Assembly (NCBI GenBank): GCA_023460035.1
Contig: JAEWRN010000043.1
Coordinates: 62,001 to 126,000 of the forward strand
Reading direction: 5' to 3'
Origin: Bacillota bacterium
GTDB taxonomy: Bacteria; Bacillota; Clostridia; Oscillospirales; Ruminococcaceae
Length of the DNA stretch: 64,000 nt
Shown: positions 32,420 through 41,873 of the stretch, in pieces
Position numbering within the stretch: position 1 is the stretch's first letter
Layout of the letters: each line of letters starts with the position of its first letter
Position numbers and translations under genes: made by a program
The notes under the pieces: generated by a model
Told to the model about the DNA's origin: nothing
Databases searched by the model: none
What the model saw: the letters and a program-made list of their open reading frames with translations, nothing else

Positions 32420-34216
32420 TTATTGTTCATCTTTGGGCAGCACTGCCGCCTCCGAAAAATCTTCGCGGTCCAGCGTCAAATTGGGGCTGTAAAAGGGGTC
32501 GCGCAGCAGTGCATCGCCAAAACGCTGTTTCAGCCGGGCGCGCTCCCCGTCAAACCGTTCTTTTGCTTCTCCCTTTTTATCCAGCCCGCGGCTTTTGCTC
32601 TCACAGTGGTAAGCCTGTGCCCACGGGGTAAACAGCACGGCATATCCTGCGCGGCGCAGCCGCAGGCAAAAATCGACATCGTTAAACGCGACGGCAAACC
32701 CCTCGTCGAGGCCCTCTACCGCGTCATAAACCGCCGCCGGCACCATCATCATCGCGGCCGTCACCGCTGAAAAATCCTGCACGGTGGCAAGGCGGAACAT
32801 ATACCCGCTGTGCCCGCGGTGCGCATATTTGTGGCTGTGCCCGGCAAACCCGCCAAGCCCTGTAATGACCCCGGCGTGCTGCACCGTATCGTCCGGGTAG
32901 TACAGCATGGCCCCCACCGCCCCGGTTTTGGGTTGCACCGCCAGCATCAGCATTTCCTGTATCCAATCTGGCGTGATGATCTCAATGTCGTTGTTCAGCA
33001 GTACCAGATATTCGCCCTTTGCCGCTTTGCGCCCAAAATTATTGATGGCGGAAAAGTTAAAAGGCCCTTCATACTGCACGACCCTGAGGTTTTGATGTTC
33101 GACCGCCACCTTTTTGTAAAACTCAAACGTCGCGGGCTCTGCCGAATTATTTTCAACCACCACTACCTCGAAATTCGGCCAGGTCGTTTTGCCGTAAATA
33201 CTGTCAAGGCAACGGGTAAGGTCGTCGATGTGGTCTTTGTTCGGGATCAAGACGGAAACCAGCGGCTTGCCGCTGATGGTATAATCCACTTTATAGGTGG
33301 AGGGAAACAGCCCCTCGCGCGCTTTGCCTGCCACCCCGGTGCGCGTCAGATGCGCATCAATGGCGGCCAGCGATGCCCGTGTGACATAGGGCTTTGCCCC
33401 CACCCCGCCGCTGGTGCTGCCGGCATGCACCCGCCAGTAATACAGCACCCGCGGGATATGACAAATCTGCTTCGCGCCTTCCGTCAGGCGAAAAAACAAA
33501 TCGTGGTCCTGGCTGCCGTCAAACGGTGTACGCAGACCGCCCACCTGCCAAAACCGCTTTGCGGGGAACGCCGCAATATGCCCGATGTAATTGCAACCCA
33601 GCAGGTAATTTGGCGCAAAATCCGGCTTGAAATGCCCGACACGGGGCCGCAGCCAGTCATGGTCAAACAAGGCTTCGTCGCTGTAAATGAAATCCGCCCC
33701 GGCCGCCGCCGCCTTTGCCAGCTCATAGCAGGCATCGGGCGACAAAATGTCATCGTGGTCGGCCAGTGCAAGGTAACTGCCGCTTGCAAGCTTTGCCGCC
33801 GCATTGGTGTTTTCGCTGATGCCGCCGTTGCCCGCCAGCTTGCAATACCGCACCCGGTCACTGTGGTAAGCTTTGACAATCTCACCCACTTCGGCGTAGT
33901 CTGCGTCGCTGGCATCGGCAAGGCAAAGCTCGCTGTTCTGGTTCGTCTGCGCTAAAAAGCTGTCTAGAAATTCTTTTAAATAGCGCGGGTCGGTATTGTA
34001 CAGCGCGGTGCAGATGCTGACTTTGGGCCATGTCGCCGTGTTTTCGGCACGCTGGCGCTCCAGCACTGCACGTGCGGGCACAAAACGGCCTTTTTTAGAG
34101 CGCAAACGGCGGCGCAAAAAGCCGGTAAGGCGCCGCACCGTAGAGGCAAAGCCCTCTTCGCGCACCATTTTAAAAAACAGCTGTGCCAGCTCGCGCAGGC
34201 GTTTCATTTGCTGCAT
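32420..34216 (-). CDS. Tandem-domain family 2 glycosyltransferase (copy A)
   Basis: 598 residues from the ATG at 34216 behind GAGGAG. A first GT2 domain (about 65-280) starts KVSICTALYNTDPRYLKEFL and has the metal motif YLALADHDD. A second GT2 domain (about 315-560) starts PLVSVLIPNKDHIDDLTRCL with EYLVLLNNDIE and the family piece DVDFCLRLRRAGY. Such double enzymes build O-antigen or rhamnan chains, and each domain may add a different sugar or linkage. It is closely related to the next gene upstream. Confidence 0.88.
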   Translation of the reverse strand: MQQMKRLRELAQLFFKMVREEGFASTVRRLTGFLRRRLRSKKGRFVPARAVLERQRAENTATWPKVSICTALYNTDPRYLKEFLDSFLAQTNQNSELCLADASDADYAEVGEIVKAYHSDRVRYCKLAGNGGISENTNAAAKLASGSYLALADHDDILSPDACYELAKAAAAGADFIYSDEALFDHDWLRPRVGHFKPDFAPNYLLGCNYIGHIAAFPAKRFWQVGGLRTPFDGSQDHDLFFRLTEGAKQICHIPRVLYYWRVHAGSTSGGVGAKPYVTRASLAAIDAHLTRTGVAGKAREGLFPSTYKVDYTISGKPLVSVLIPNKDHIDDLTRCLDSIYGKTTWPNFEVVVVENNSAEPATFEFYKKVAVEHQNLRVVQYEGPFNFSAINNFGRKAAKGEYLVLLNNDIEIITPDWIQEMLMLAVQPKTGAVGAMLYYPDDTVQHAGVITGLGGFAGHSHKYAHRGHSGYMFRLATVQDFSAVTAAMMMVPAAVYDAVEGLDEGFAVAFNDVDFCLRLRRAGYAVLFTPWAQAYHCESKSRGLDKKGEAKERFDGERARLKQRFGDALLRDPFYSPNLTLDREDFSEAAVLPKDEQ

Positions 34217-34244
34217 GCCGTCTCCTCACTTTTTCATGCCCCGC

Positions 34245-36107
34245 TCAGCGGTAGCCGTAATTCTCATACAGCAGGGTAAAATGCGGGTTGTAATAGGGGT
34301 CACCGCCCAAAATCAGCGCTTCGTATTTTTTGCAAAACCGCTCGCGCTCACCCTGATAGCGCTGGGCATTCGGCCCGCCGGTGTCAAGCCCCCGGCTTTT
34401 GCTCTCGTAATGGTACGCTTCGGCATAGGGGGTAAACACATTTAAGTAGCCCGCCTGCCGCAGCCGCAGGCAAAAATCGACATCATTGTAACTCACGGCA
34501 AACTGCTGCTCGTCCAGCCCGCCCAGCTTGCGGTAAAGCTCTGTTTTTACCATCAGGCAGGCACCGGTGACGGCGCTCATGTTCTGCGCGGTAGAAAGTC
34601 GGTACAAATTGCCCTTGTTCTGCCGCGGCAAGCCCTTGTGGCTGTGCCCCGCACTGCCGCCAAGACCAATAAACACCCCGGCATGCTGAATTTTATCATC
34701 CGGGTAATAAAGCTTTGCCCCCACCGCGCCGACATCCGGGCGCTGGGCATACATCAACAGCTCGGTGATAAACCCGTCGCTCAGCAGCTCAATATCGTTG
34801 TTGAGCAGCAATAGCTGTTCGCCCTTTGCCGCGCGTGCGGCAAAGTTGTTGATGGCAGAAAAATTAAACGGCCCTTTGTAGGTGAGCAGCCGGCAATTGG
34901 GGTAGTGCGGCAGTTCGTTTTCGTAAAACGCAAAGGTTTCCGCCTGTGCCGAATTGTTTTCGATTACAAGCAGCTCCAGATTTTCGTAACCTGCTTTTTG
35001 CACCAGGCTGTCAAGGCAGCGGCGCAAATCATCGGTGTGGTCCTTATTGGGGATGAGCACCGAAACCAGCGGGCGGGCAGTCAGCTCGTACGTCACCCTG
35101 TAACTGCCGGGGGCATCCTCCTGCGGGGCAACCGTACCGGGCAGGCCAAGGCGCTGCAACTGTGCCGCAATTGCCTTTGCCCCCGCCTCAATGGCATAGG
35201 GCTTTGCCGAAATATCGCTGGCCGTTGAAAGCGCGTGGCTGCGCCAGAAGTATAGCACCTTCGGGATATGATGCACCACTTTTGCCTGCTCGGTCAGGCG
35301 CAAAATTAAATCATAGTCCTGCGCGCCGTCAAACTGCGCGCGCTCACCGCCGCCTGCCTGTTGCAGCAGCTCGCGGCAAAACACCGAAAAGTGGGTGATA
35401 TAGTTGCAGCCGCGCAGGGTATCGGGTGAAAAATCCGGTTTAAAGTGATATTCGCGCAGTGTTTTTAAATCGGCGCCCAGCACGATTTCATCACTGTACA
35501 AAAAATCGGCGCCGGTCTCATTGATGGCCCGCACCACTTCGTAAAGCGCATTTTTTTGCAGGGTGTCGTCATGGTCCAGCAGTGCCAAATAATCGCCGTT
35601 CGCCTCTGCAAAGCCCAAGTTGGTGTTGTTTGAAATGCCGCCGTTTTTTGCAAGCCGGACATAATTGACCCGCTCGTCCGCAAGGCCCTTGCAATAGGCC
35701 CCCACCTCTGCGTGTTCACGGTCACTCGCATCCACGAGCACAAGTTCTAAATTGGTATAGCTCTGGCCCAGCACACTTTCTGCCATCTGCCGCAGGTACA
35801 GCAACGGCGTATTGTACAGCGGTACTACCACGCTGATGCACGGCATTTTTGCAAACTGCGCCCGCCGCTGCGCGCGCAGTTCTTTGCGCAGCGGCAGGTC
35901 GGCACGGTGCTGCCAGGTGTCGCGCCCCAGCATCAGGTTTACCCGAAACGCAATCTCACGCCCGGTAGCCTCTGCCCCCTGCTCGGTCAGGCTGCGCGCA
36001 CCGCGCCGCAGCAGGCTGGCTGCGTGGGCCGGCGAAAGGCTGCGGCGCACCGCCTTGCCAATGCTGTCCTGTTCGGCCGCAGGCTGCTGGGTCGGTTTTT
36101 CACTCAT
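34245..36107 (-). CDS. Tandem-domain family 2 glycosyltransferase (copy B)
   Basis: 620 residues. The N-terminal GT2 domain has ISVVVPLYNTPLLYLRQMAE and YLALLDHDDTLQ; the C-terminal domain has PLVSVLIPNKDHTDDLRRCL, LLLLNNDIELL and SYNDVDFCLRLRQAGY. Both metal-binding motifs are intact. It shares domain order and long identical stretches with copy A, so a gene duplication is likely. The start overlaps the end of the ABC ATPase gene by eight bases. Confidence 0.88.
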   Translation of the reverse strand: MSEKPTQQPAAEQDSIGKAVRRSLSPAHAASLLRRGARSLTEQGAEATGREIAFRVNLMLGRDTWQHRADLPLRKELRAQRRAQFAKMPCISVVVPLYNTPLLYLRQMAESVLGQSYTNLELVLVDASDREHAEVGAYCKGLADERVNYVRLAKNGGISNNTNLGFAEANGDYLALLDHDDTLQKNALYEVVRAINETGADFLYSDEIVLGADLKTLREYHFKPDFSPDTLRGCNYITHFSVFCRELLQQAGGGERAQFDGAQDYDLILRLTEQAKVVHHIPKVLYFWRSHALSTASDISAKPYAIEAGAKAIAAQLQRLGLPGTVAPQEDAPGSYRVTYELTARPLVSVLIPNKDHTDDLRRCLDSLVQKAGYENLELLVIENNSAQAETFAFYENELPHYPNCRLLTYKGPFNFSAINNFAARAAKGEQLLLLNNDIELLSDGFITELLMYAQRPDVGAVGAKLYYPDDKIQHAGVFIGLGGSAGHSHKGLPRQNKGNLYRLSTAQNMSAVTGACLMVKTELYRKLGGLDEQQFAVSYNDVDFCLRLRQAGYLNVFTPYAEAYHYESKSRGLDTGGPNAQRYQGERERFCKKYEALILGGDPYYNPHFTLLYENYGYR

Positions 36108-36873
36108 GCTTGTCGGTCCTTTCCTCTTGTTCCGCAGCAGCGGCAGGGTCCAGCTGCTTGTATGCTTCGCACACTTCGCTCACCGCACCGTCCAGCTTGA
36201 TTTTGCCATGGTCCAGCCACGCCACCTTGTTGCACAGGCGCTCGATCTGGCTGATGGAATGGCTGACAATCAACACTGTGGTGCCGCCGCTCATCAATTC
36301 GCGCATCCGCTGTTCGCATTTCTTTTGGAACAAAAAGTCACCGACCGACAAAATTTCGTCCGCAATCAGCACATCGGGCTTTGTCACGGTGGCAATGGCA
36401 AAGGCGATGCGGGCCACCATGCCGGACGAATAGTTTTTCAGCGGCACATCCAAAAAGTCGCGCAGTTCGCTGAAATCAACAATCTCGTCAAATTTTTCGT
36501 CAATAAAAGAGGGCTCCAGCCCCAGCACCGCGCCGTTGAGGTAGATGTTTTCACGGGCGGTCAGGTCCATGTCAAATCCGGCCCCAAGCTCAATCAGCGG
36601 GGCAATGGTGCCGCGCACCACCGCAGTGCCGGTCGTGGGCTTCAGCACCCCTGCCACAATTTTTAAAAGCGTCGATTTGCCGCTGCCATTGAGGCCGATC
36701 AGGCCATACACATCGCCGCGTTCCACCGTCAGCGAAACACCGCGCAGCGCATAAAATTCTTCAAATTTCAGCGTGCCCTTTGCCTTTTTGATAAAAAACT
36801 CTTTCAGGTTGTCGACCCGTTCTTTTGCCATGTTAAACCGCATGGAAACGTCGCGCACTTCAATCATGCTCAT
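36100..36873 (-). CDS. Polysaccharide ABC exporter, ATP-binding subunit (Wzt/TagH type)
   Basis: 257 residues from the ATG at 36873, after AAGGGG. Walker A is IGLNGSGKSTLLKI, the signature is NYSSGMVARIAFAI, and Walker B is DVLIADEILSVGD. The opening FNMAKERVDNLKEFFIKKAKG is typical of polysaccharide and teichoic-acid exporters. It ends soon after the ATPase domain and lacks the C-terminal glycan-binding domain of Wzt proteins that recognise a capped chain. The permease lies 12 bp upstream. Confidence 0.9.
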   Translation of the reverse strand: MSMIEVRDVSMRFNMAKERVDNLKEFFIKKAKGTLKFEEFYALRGVSLTVERGDVYGLIGLNGSGKSTLLKIVAGVLKPTTGTAVVRGTIAPLIELGAGFDMDLTARENIYLNGAVLGLEPSFIDEKFDEIVDFSELRDFLDVPLKNYSSGMVARIAFAIATVTKPDVLIADEILSVGDFLFQKKCEQRMRELMSGGTTVLIVSHSISQIERLCNKVAWLDHGKIKLDGAVSEVCEAYKQLDPAAAAEQEERTDKHE

Positions 36874-36885
36874 TTTGCGCACCCC

Positions 36886-37692
36886 TTAAATGTACAGGAC
36901 AAAACGGTCCTGCGTTTTTTTGAAGAGCACTAGCCCAAACACAAGTGCAACAACGGCCGAAAGGCAGGTGCCAATCCACGCATTGAGTTTTGGCATATTG
37001 CCATAGATGACAAGGTCTCGGAACATGCTGACAAACCAGTAAAGCGGGTTGAACGGGATGATCTTCAGCGCCCATTCCGGCAGGATACTCACATCGTAAA
37101 TGATTGGGGTCAAATACATCAGCGCCGTGACAAGCACCCCATACAAATGCATGATGTCGCGAAAGAACACCGTGGCAGCCGCAAGGATAAGCCCCACCCC
37201 AAAGTTAAAGACAAACAAAATAACGAGCGGCACCCAAAACAGCAGCACCGTGGGGTGCAGCGGCGTGCGGGTCGCCATCAGCACCAGCACCAGCGCAATC
37301 AGGCTGAACAGCGTGTTGACAAACGAAAAGGCCACTTTTTCCAGCGGAAAAATATATTTGGGGATGTACACCTTGCGGATGAGCGGCGCGCTGCCCAGCA
37401 CACTGCTCATCGCCGTCTGGGTTGCCTCTGCAAAAAAGTTGTACACCACTTGGCCGGTCAGCAGGTAAACGGCAAAGTTTACCTGCATGTCACCGCGGTT
37501 CATCTGAATATTGTGGAAAATCTGGCTGAACACGACATACAGCACAATCATCATCAACAACGGGTTGAGCACGCTCCATAAAATGCCCAGCACACTGCGC
37601 CTGTATTTCACCTTGATGTCACGGCTGATGAGGTTGTGCAGCAGATGGCGGTACCGCCAGAAATCCTGAATATAGGGTTTCAGTTTGCTCAT
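36886..37692 (-). CDS. Polysaccharide ABC exporter, permease subunit (Wzm/TagG type)
   Basis: 268 residues from an ATG that overlaps the rfbC stop (ATGA), after GAGGTGG. Six membrane segments follow the amphipathic start SKLKPYIQDFWRYRHLLHNL. ISRDIKVKYRRSVLGILWSVLN is the ABC-2 signature of glycan exporters. It exports a lipid-linked polysaccharide across the membrane with the adjoining ATPase. Confidence 0.9.
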   Translation of the reverse strand: MSKLKPYIQDFWRYRHLLHNLISRDIKVKYRRSVLGILWSVLNPLLMMIVLYVVFSQIFHNIQMNRGDMQVNFAVYLLTGQVVYNFFAEATQTAMSSVLGSAPLIRKVYIPKYIFPLEKVAFSFVNTLFSLIALVLVLMATRTPLHPTVLLFWVPLVILFVFNFGVGLILAAATVFFRDIMHLYGVLVTALMYLTPIIYDVSILPEWALKIIPFNPLYWFVSMFRDLVIYGNMPKLNAWIGTCLSAVVALVFGLVLFKKTQDRFVLYI

Positions 37693-38264
37693 TTCGCAAG
37701 CCACCTCGTAAAGTAATCAAAGTTTTGCTGTGCAAATTCAGGGTGCTCGGCATCCTTTTCGCTGGTCAAAAACGGGGTGCCCACCTGCGGCCATTCCACC
37801 CCAACGCTCGGGTCGTTCCATGGGATACCGCCCTCGTCGCCGGGGGTGTAATAATCGGTGCACTTATACGTAAATTCCGCTTCGTCGCTCAGCACCACAA
37901 ACCCGTGGGCAAACCCTTCTGGGATGTAAAACATCTTTTTGTTTTCTGCCGAAAGCGCGACCCCAGTCCATTTGCCAAAAGCGGGGCTGCCGGGGCGGCA
38001 GTCCACCGCGACGTCAAACACCTCGCCGGAAACCACCCGCACCAGCTTGCCCTGCGGGTGCTGCTTTTGAAAATGCAACCCGCGCAGCACACCGCGGCTG
38101 CTTTTCGACTGGTTGTCCTGCACAAATTCGCGGTCAATACCACCCTGCGCAAACTCACGGCGGGTATAGGTCTCCATAAAATAGCCGCGCGCATCGCCGA
38201 ACACAGTCGGCTCAATAATGACCACCCCGGGTAACCCGGTTTCAATGAAGTTGAATTTTCCCAT
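37689..38264 (-). CDS. rfbC: dTDP-4-dehydrorhamnose 3,5-epimerase
   Basis: 191 residues: LPGVVIIEPTVFGDARGYFM, the catalytic His in GVLRGLHFQKQHPQGKLV, the Asp in DVAVDCRPGSPAFGKW and the Tyr region FTYKCTDYYTPGDEGG. It makes dTDP-4-keto-L-rhamnose for the rhamnan pathway. The partner genes rfbA, rfbB and rfbD are not in this window. It is the first gene of the unit. Confidence 0.95.
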   Translation of the reverse strand: MGKFNFIETGLPGVVIIEPTVFGDARGYFMETYTRREFAQGGIDREFVQDNQSKSSRGVLRGLHFQKQHPQGKLVRVVSGEVFDVAVDCRPGSPAFGKWTGVALSAENKKMFYIPEGFAHGFVVLSDEAEFTYKCTDYYTPGDEGGIPWNDPSVGVEWPQVGTPFLTSEKDAEHPEFAQQNFDYFTRWLAK

Positions 38265-38356
38265 GTCATACCTCTTGGTTATGTTAGAATTTTTCCGGCT
38301 TTTTTACCTGTTGCTGCCAGCTTTTTTCAGTTTTGGCACATTTTGATACATTATGT

Positions 38357-38385
38357 ATTCTATCACACAGGCATAAAAAATTCCA
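38357..38385 (-). promoter_or_regulatory. Possible promoter of the rfbC glycan unit
   Basis: TGGAAT, 17 bases and TAGAAT on the minus strand about 95 bp before rfbC. The -35 is weak. Confidence 0.4.
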
Positions 38386-38448
38386 CTTTCTGTGCTGATT
38401 TGTCGCCAAACTTTAAACGCCGCCCTGCCGCCGCCGGCGGTAATGGCT

Positions 38449-38480
38449 AAAAAGCGGTGCCCCGCCATGCAGGGCACCGC
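38449..38480 (-). terminator. Intrinsic terminator after fhs
   Basis: A perfect 9-bp stem GCGGTGCCC/GGGCACCGC with a nine-base loop, followed by TTTTTA on the minus strand. Confidence 0.85.
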
Positions 38481-38499
38481 AAGCAACAGGCCTTTGCCG

Positions 38500-40176
38500 T
38501 TAAAACAGCCCGGTAATCTTACCGCTGGCATCCACATCAATCTGCTCGGCCGCCGGCACCTTGGGCAGGCCGGGCATTGTCATAATGGCGCCGCACAGCA
38601 CCACAATAAAGCCCGCCCCGGCAGAAAGCCGCACGTCCCGCACCTGCACGGTAAACCCGCTTGGCGCCGCCAGCAGCTTGGGGTTGTCGCTAAACGAATA
38701 CTGTGTTTTCGCAATGCAAACCGGGCAGTGGCCATACCCCAGCTGTTCATACGTCGCCAGTGCCTTTTGCGCCGCCGCCGAAAACTCGACATCGTCGGCG
38801 CGGTACACCTTGCGGCAGACGGCACGCACCTTTTCGGCAAGCGGCAGCTCGTCGGCATAGGTAAGCTGCAGAGCCGGTGTCTCGGCCTGTTCGTCGATGA
38901 CCGCAAGCACCTGCTGTGCCAGCTGTTCGCCGCCGGCACCGCCTTTGGCAAATACCTCAGACAGCGCGCAGGGCACCCCCATGCTGCCGCACAGGGCCTC
39001 CACCTCGCCCCGCTCAGCGTCGGTATCGGTGGGGAAGGCGTTGAGCGCGACGACGACCGGCAGGCCAAAGTTTTGCATATTTTCAATGTGGCGGGCAAGG
39101 TTTGGCAGCCCGGCACGCACAAAATCAACACTGGGCTCGCCGAGTGCCTGCTTGGGGCAGCCGCCGTGGTGTTTGAGCGCGCGCAGTGTTGCCACCACGA
39201 CCACCGCGCTGGGCCGGATGCCGGACAGCCGGCACTTGATATCCAAAAACTTTTCGGCGCCAAGGTCGGCGCCAAAGCCCGCCTCGGTCACCACATAGTC
39301 TGCCAGCTTGCACGAAAGCCGGGTGGCAACCACGCTGTTGCAGCCGTGGGCGATGTTGGCAAACGGCCCGCCGTGGATGAGCGCCGGGGTGTGCTCCAGC
39401 GTCTGCACCAAATTGGGGTCAAACGCATCCTTCAGCAGCGCGGTCATTGCGCCCGCGGCACCCAGCTGTGCCGCCGTCACCGGCTCGCCCGCATAGGTCC
39501 AGCCCACCACAATGCGCCCAAGGCGTTCTTTCAAATCGGCAAGGTCAGACGCAAGGCAGAACACCGCCATCACTTCGCTTGCCACCGTGATGTCAAACGC
39601 GTCCTCGCGCGGGGTACCGTTTGTTTTGCCGCCAAGCCCGTCCACAAGGTCGCGCAGCTGGCGGTCGTTCATATCCACACAGCGGTGCCAGGTGACACGG
39701 CGCGGGTCAATGCCCAGCCGGTTGCCCTGAAAAATATGGTTATCCACCATGGCGGCCAGCAGGTTGTTGGCCGCGCCGATGGCGTGCAGGTCCCCGGTAA
39801 AATGCAGGTTGATGTCCTCCATCGGCACTACCTGCGCATACCCGCCACCCGCAGCACCTCCCTTGACCCCAAACACCGGGCCAAGGCTGGGCTCGCGCAG
39901 GCAAAGCATCACGCGGCGGTTTAGGCGGTGCAGCGCGTCGGCAAGGCCCACGCTGGTGGTTGTTTTGCCCTCGCCCGCCGGGGTGGGGCTGATGGCAGTC
40001 ACCAAAATTACCCTGCCATCCGGCTGCTGCGCCAGCTGGGTGAGCAGCCGGTGGTCCAGCTTTGCTTTATAGCGGCCATACGGGCTGACACTTTGCGCAG
40101 CAAGGCCAATCCCCTCTGCAACCTGTTCGATGGGCAGCATCTGTGCCTCCTGGGCAATCTCAATATCGGTTTTCAT
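38500..40176 (-). CDS. fhs: Formate-tetrahydrofolate ligase
   Basis: 558 residues from the ATG at 40176 behind CAGGAGG. The ATP site is ISPTPAGEGKTTTSVGLADA, and the family blocks CLREPSLGPVFGVKGGAAGGGYAQ are present in order (split here: CLREPSLGPVF, then GGAAGGGYAQVVPMEDINLH). It makes 10-formyl-tetrahydrofolate from formate, feeding purine synthesis and one-carbon metabolism. Length is normal. It follows the YbaK gene by 72 bp and may be read with it. Confidence 0.96.
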   Translation of the reverse strand: MKTDIEIAQEAQMLPIEQVAEGIGLAAQSVSPYGRYKAKLDHRLLTQLAQQPDGRVILVTAISPTPAGEGKTTTSVGLADALHRLNRRVMLCLREPSLGPVFGVKGGAAGGGYAQVVPMEDINLHFTGDLHAIGAANNLLAAMVDNHIFQGNRLGIDPRRVTWHRCVDMNDRQLRDLVDGLGGKTNGTPREDAFDITVASEVMAVFCLASDLADLKERLGRIVVGWTYAGEPVTAAQLGAAGAMTALLKDAFDPNLVQTLEHTPALIHGGPFANIAHGCNSVVATRLSCKLADYVVTEAGFGADLGAEKFLDIKCRLSGIRPSAVVVVATLRALKHHGGCPKQALGEPSVDFVRAGLPNLARHIENMQNFGLPVVVALNAFPTDTDAERGEVEALCGSMGVPCALSEVFAKGGAGGEQLAQQVLAVIDEQAETPALQLTYADELPLAEKVRAVCRKVYRADDVEFSAAAQKALATYEQLGYGHCPVCIAKTQYSFSDNPKLLAAPSGFTVQVRDVRLSAGAGFIVVLCGAIMTMPGLPKVPAAEQIDVDASGKITGLF

Positions 40177-40248
40177 GCGCGCCTCCTGTTGCGTTTTCAC
40201 AATAAAACAAGGCGGGCCTTTTTGCAGCCACGCCCAAACTTTACCTTA

Positions 40249-40725
40249 CTATTCTGCCGGTTCTTCCGCTTTGCAGACATCAACCCAGCTGCCGCCGGTA
40301 TACTCTTCAAACCTTGCCACCTCTACCCGCACAGCGCTGTCTGGGGTACCGGCCGCGGGGTAAACCACGTCATATTTCTTTAAAGAGGCGTCCAGATATA
40401 CCGCCACGCCCTGCGGCAGCGCAAACGGGCACACCCCGCCCACCGGGTGGCCGGTCACCTCCAGGGTGTCCTCGTGGCTCAGCATGCTGGCCTTGCAATG
40501 AAACTGGTCTTTGAACTTGCGGTTGTCAATGCGCCCGGTGCCGCAGACGACCAGCACCATCGCACTGCCGTCCTTCAGCCGGAATGCAAGGCTTTTGGCA
40601 ATGCGCCCCTCTTCTACCCCCAGCACCGCCGCCGCCTTGGCCACCGTACTGGTGTCCTCCCCGGTAAAAAGCACCGGCAGATCAAACTGTCTTTCCTTTA
40701 AATAAGCCGTTACTCTGTTTTCCAT
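40249..40725 (-). CDS. YbaK/EbsC-family aminoacyl-tRNA deacylase
   Basis: 158 residues, MENRVTAYLKERQFDLPVLF onward. The conserved lysine lies in GRIAKSLAFRLKDG and the GxxP-type loop in VTGHPVGGVCPFALPQG. Such proteins hydrolyse mischarged Cys-tRNA-Pro or Ala-tRNA-Pro in trans. The product specificity cannot be set from sequence alone. Confidence 0.88.
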   Translation of the reverse strand: MENRVTAYLKERQFDLPVLFTGEDTSTVAKAAAVLGVEEGRIAKSLAFRLKDGSAMVLVVCGTGRIDNRKFKDQFHCKASMLSHEDTLEVTGHPVGGVCPFALPQGVAVYLDASLKKYDVVYPAAGTPDSAVRVEVARFEEYTGGSWVDVCKAEEPAE

Positions 40726-40862
40726 GCCGCAACTTGCCCTCTTTTCTGCAATTTGCCTTACCTTGGCAATATTTTTTCACAATTCACTAGTAGAATAGTA
40801 ACAAATCGTCTGTACAATTACAAGGGGAAGCTGTGTTTTCACAGAAGGTGTATATTTTTGGT

Positions 40863-40891
40863 TTGACAACCGTGCCTTATCACCTTAAAAT
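40863..40891 (+). promoter_or_regulatory. Promoter of the first DegV gene
   Basis: TTGACA, a 17-base spacer and TAAAAT on the plus strand form a near-consensus sigma-A promoter, about 60 bp before the start codon. Confidence 0.8.
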
Positions 40892-40948
40892 GGGAAGCAA
40901 CCGTCTTTGAACATACCCGGGTACTGTAACCGGGCCGGGAGGATATTT

Positions 40949-41797
40949 ATGGCCATTTCGATTCTCGTCGACAGCTGCTGCGACGTTACCCCGGCACTGA
41001 AAAATCTGCTGGAGCTGCACGTGATCCCGTTGGAACTGCGCATTGGCAACACCTATACCCAAATGGATGACGAAACACTGGACCCGCTGGAGTTTCTTAC
41101 AAAAATGAAAGCTTCGCGCGAGGCCACCTCTACCGCGTGCCCGTCACCGGAGGCCTATGCCGCCGAAATGCGCGCCACCGACGCCTGCATCGTGGTCACA
41201 CTTTCTTCAAAGCTTTCCGGCAGCTATAACGCGGCGGTCATGGGCCGCGAGCTGGTGCTGGAGGAAACGCCCGACAAACAAATTTACGTGCTGGATTCTG
41301 AAAGCGCATCTGCCGGGCAGACCCGCCTTGCGCTGTTTTTAGCCGATAAAATACGCGAAGAGTTGCCGTTTGATGATATTGTGCGCGAAGCCTGCGCGCT
41401 GCGCGACAAAATGCGCACGATGTTTGTGCTGGAAGACCTGTCAAACCTGATTAAGGCGGGGCGCATCAGCAAGGCGGCCGGTGTGATTGGCAGTATGCTG
41501 AGCCTGCGCCCGCTGATGTCGGAAAACGGCGAGGGCGAAATCATCTGCCTTGAAAAAATCCGCGGCACCGCCAACGCGCTGAAAAAGCTGGTGCAAAAGG
41601 TGGCCGAGTTGACGGCCGACGCCGCGCACCGCAGTGTGCGGCTGGTCATCAGCCAGTGCAACTGTGCCGAGCGGGCACAGGCCCTGAAAAAGGATTTGCT
41701 GAACGCCTGCCCCGCGCTGGAGGACGTGCTGGTCGTGCCGACCTGCGGGGTATCTACCCTGTACGCCAATGACGGCGGCATCGTAATTGCATTTTAA
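40949..41797 (+). CDS. DegV-family fatty-acid-binding protein (first copy)
   Basis: 282 residues from the ATG at 40949 behind GGGAGG (MAISILVDSCCDVTPALKNL). Ligand-site signatures are STACPSPEAYA, VTLSSKLSGSYNAAVMG and the LEDLSNLIKAGRISKAAG block. DegV (FakB-like) proteins hold an acyl chain and, in some bacteria, present it to the kinase FakA. A second DegV protein is encoded at 63.1-64.0 kb. Monocistronic, followed by a terminator. Confidence 0.9.
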   Translation: MAISILVDSCCDVTPALKNLLELHVIPLELRIGNTYTQMDDETLDPLEFLTKMKASREATSTACPSPEAYAAEMRATDACIVVTLSSKLSGSYNAAVMGRELVLEETPDKQIYVLDSESASAGQTRLALFLADKIREELPFDDIVREACALRDKMRTMFVLEDLSNLIKAGRISKAAGVIGSMLSLRPLMSENGEGEIICLEKIRGTANALKKLVQKVAELTADAAHRSVRLVISQCNCAERAQALKKDLLNACPALEDVLVVPTCGVSTLYANDGGIVIAF

Positions 41798-41837
41798 CAG
41801 TTTTCAACAGCACGCTGTTTTTTATGTTTAAAACTTG

Positions 41838-41871
41838 GCAGCACCGGCCACAGGGCCGGTGCTGCTTTTTT
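41838..41871 (+). terminator. Intrinsic terminator after DegV
   Basis: A perfect 12-bp stem GCAGCACCGGCC/GGCCGGTGCTGC with an ACAG loop, then TTTTTT. It lies between converging genes and may also slow transcription from the minus strand. Confidence 0.9.
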
Positions 41872-41873
41872 GT

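Noticed and set aside
38392..39924. 510-codon plus-strand frame
   Set aside because: Antisense to fhs, which is complete and unmistakable on the minus strand.
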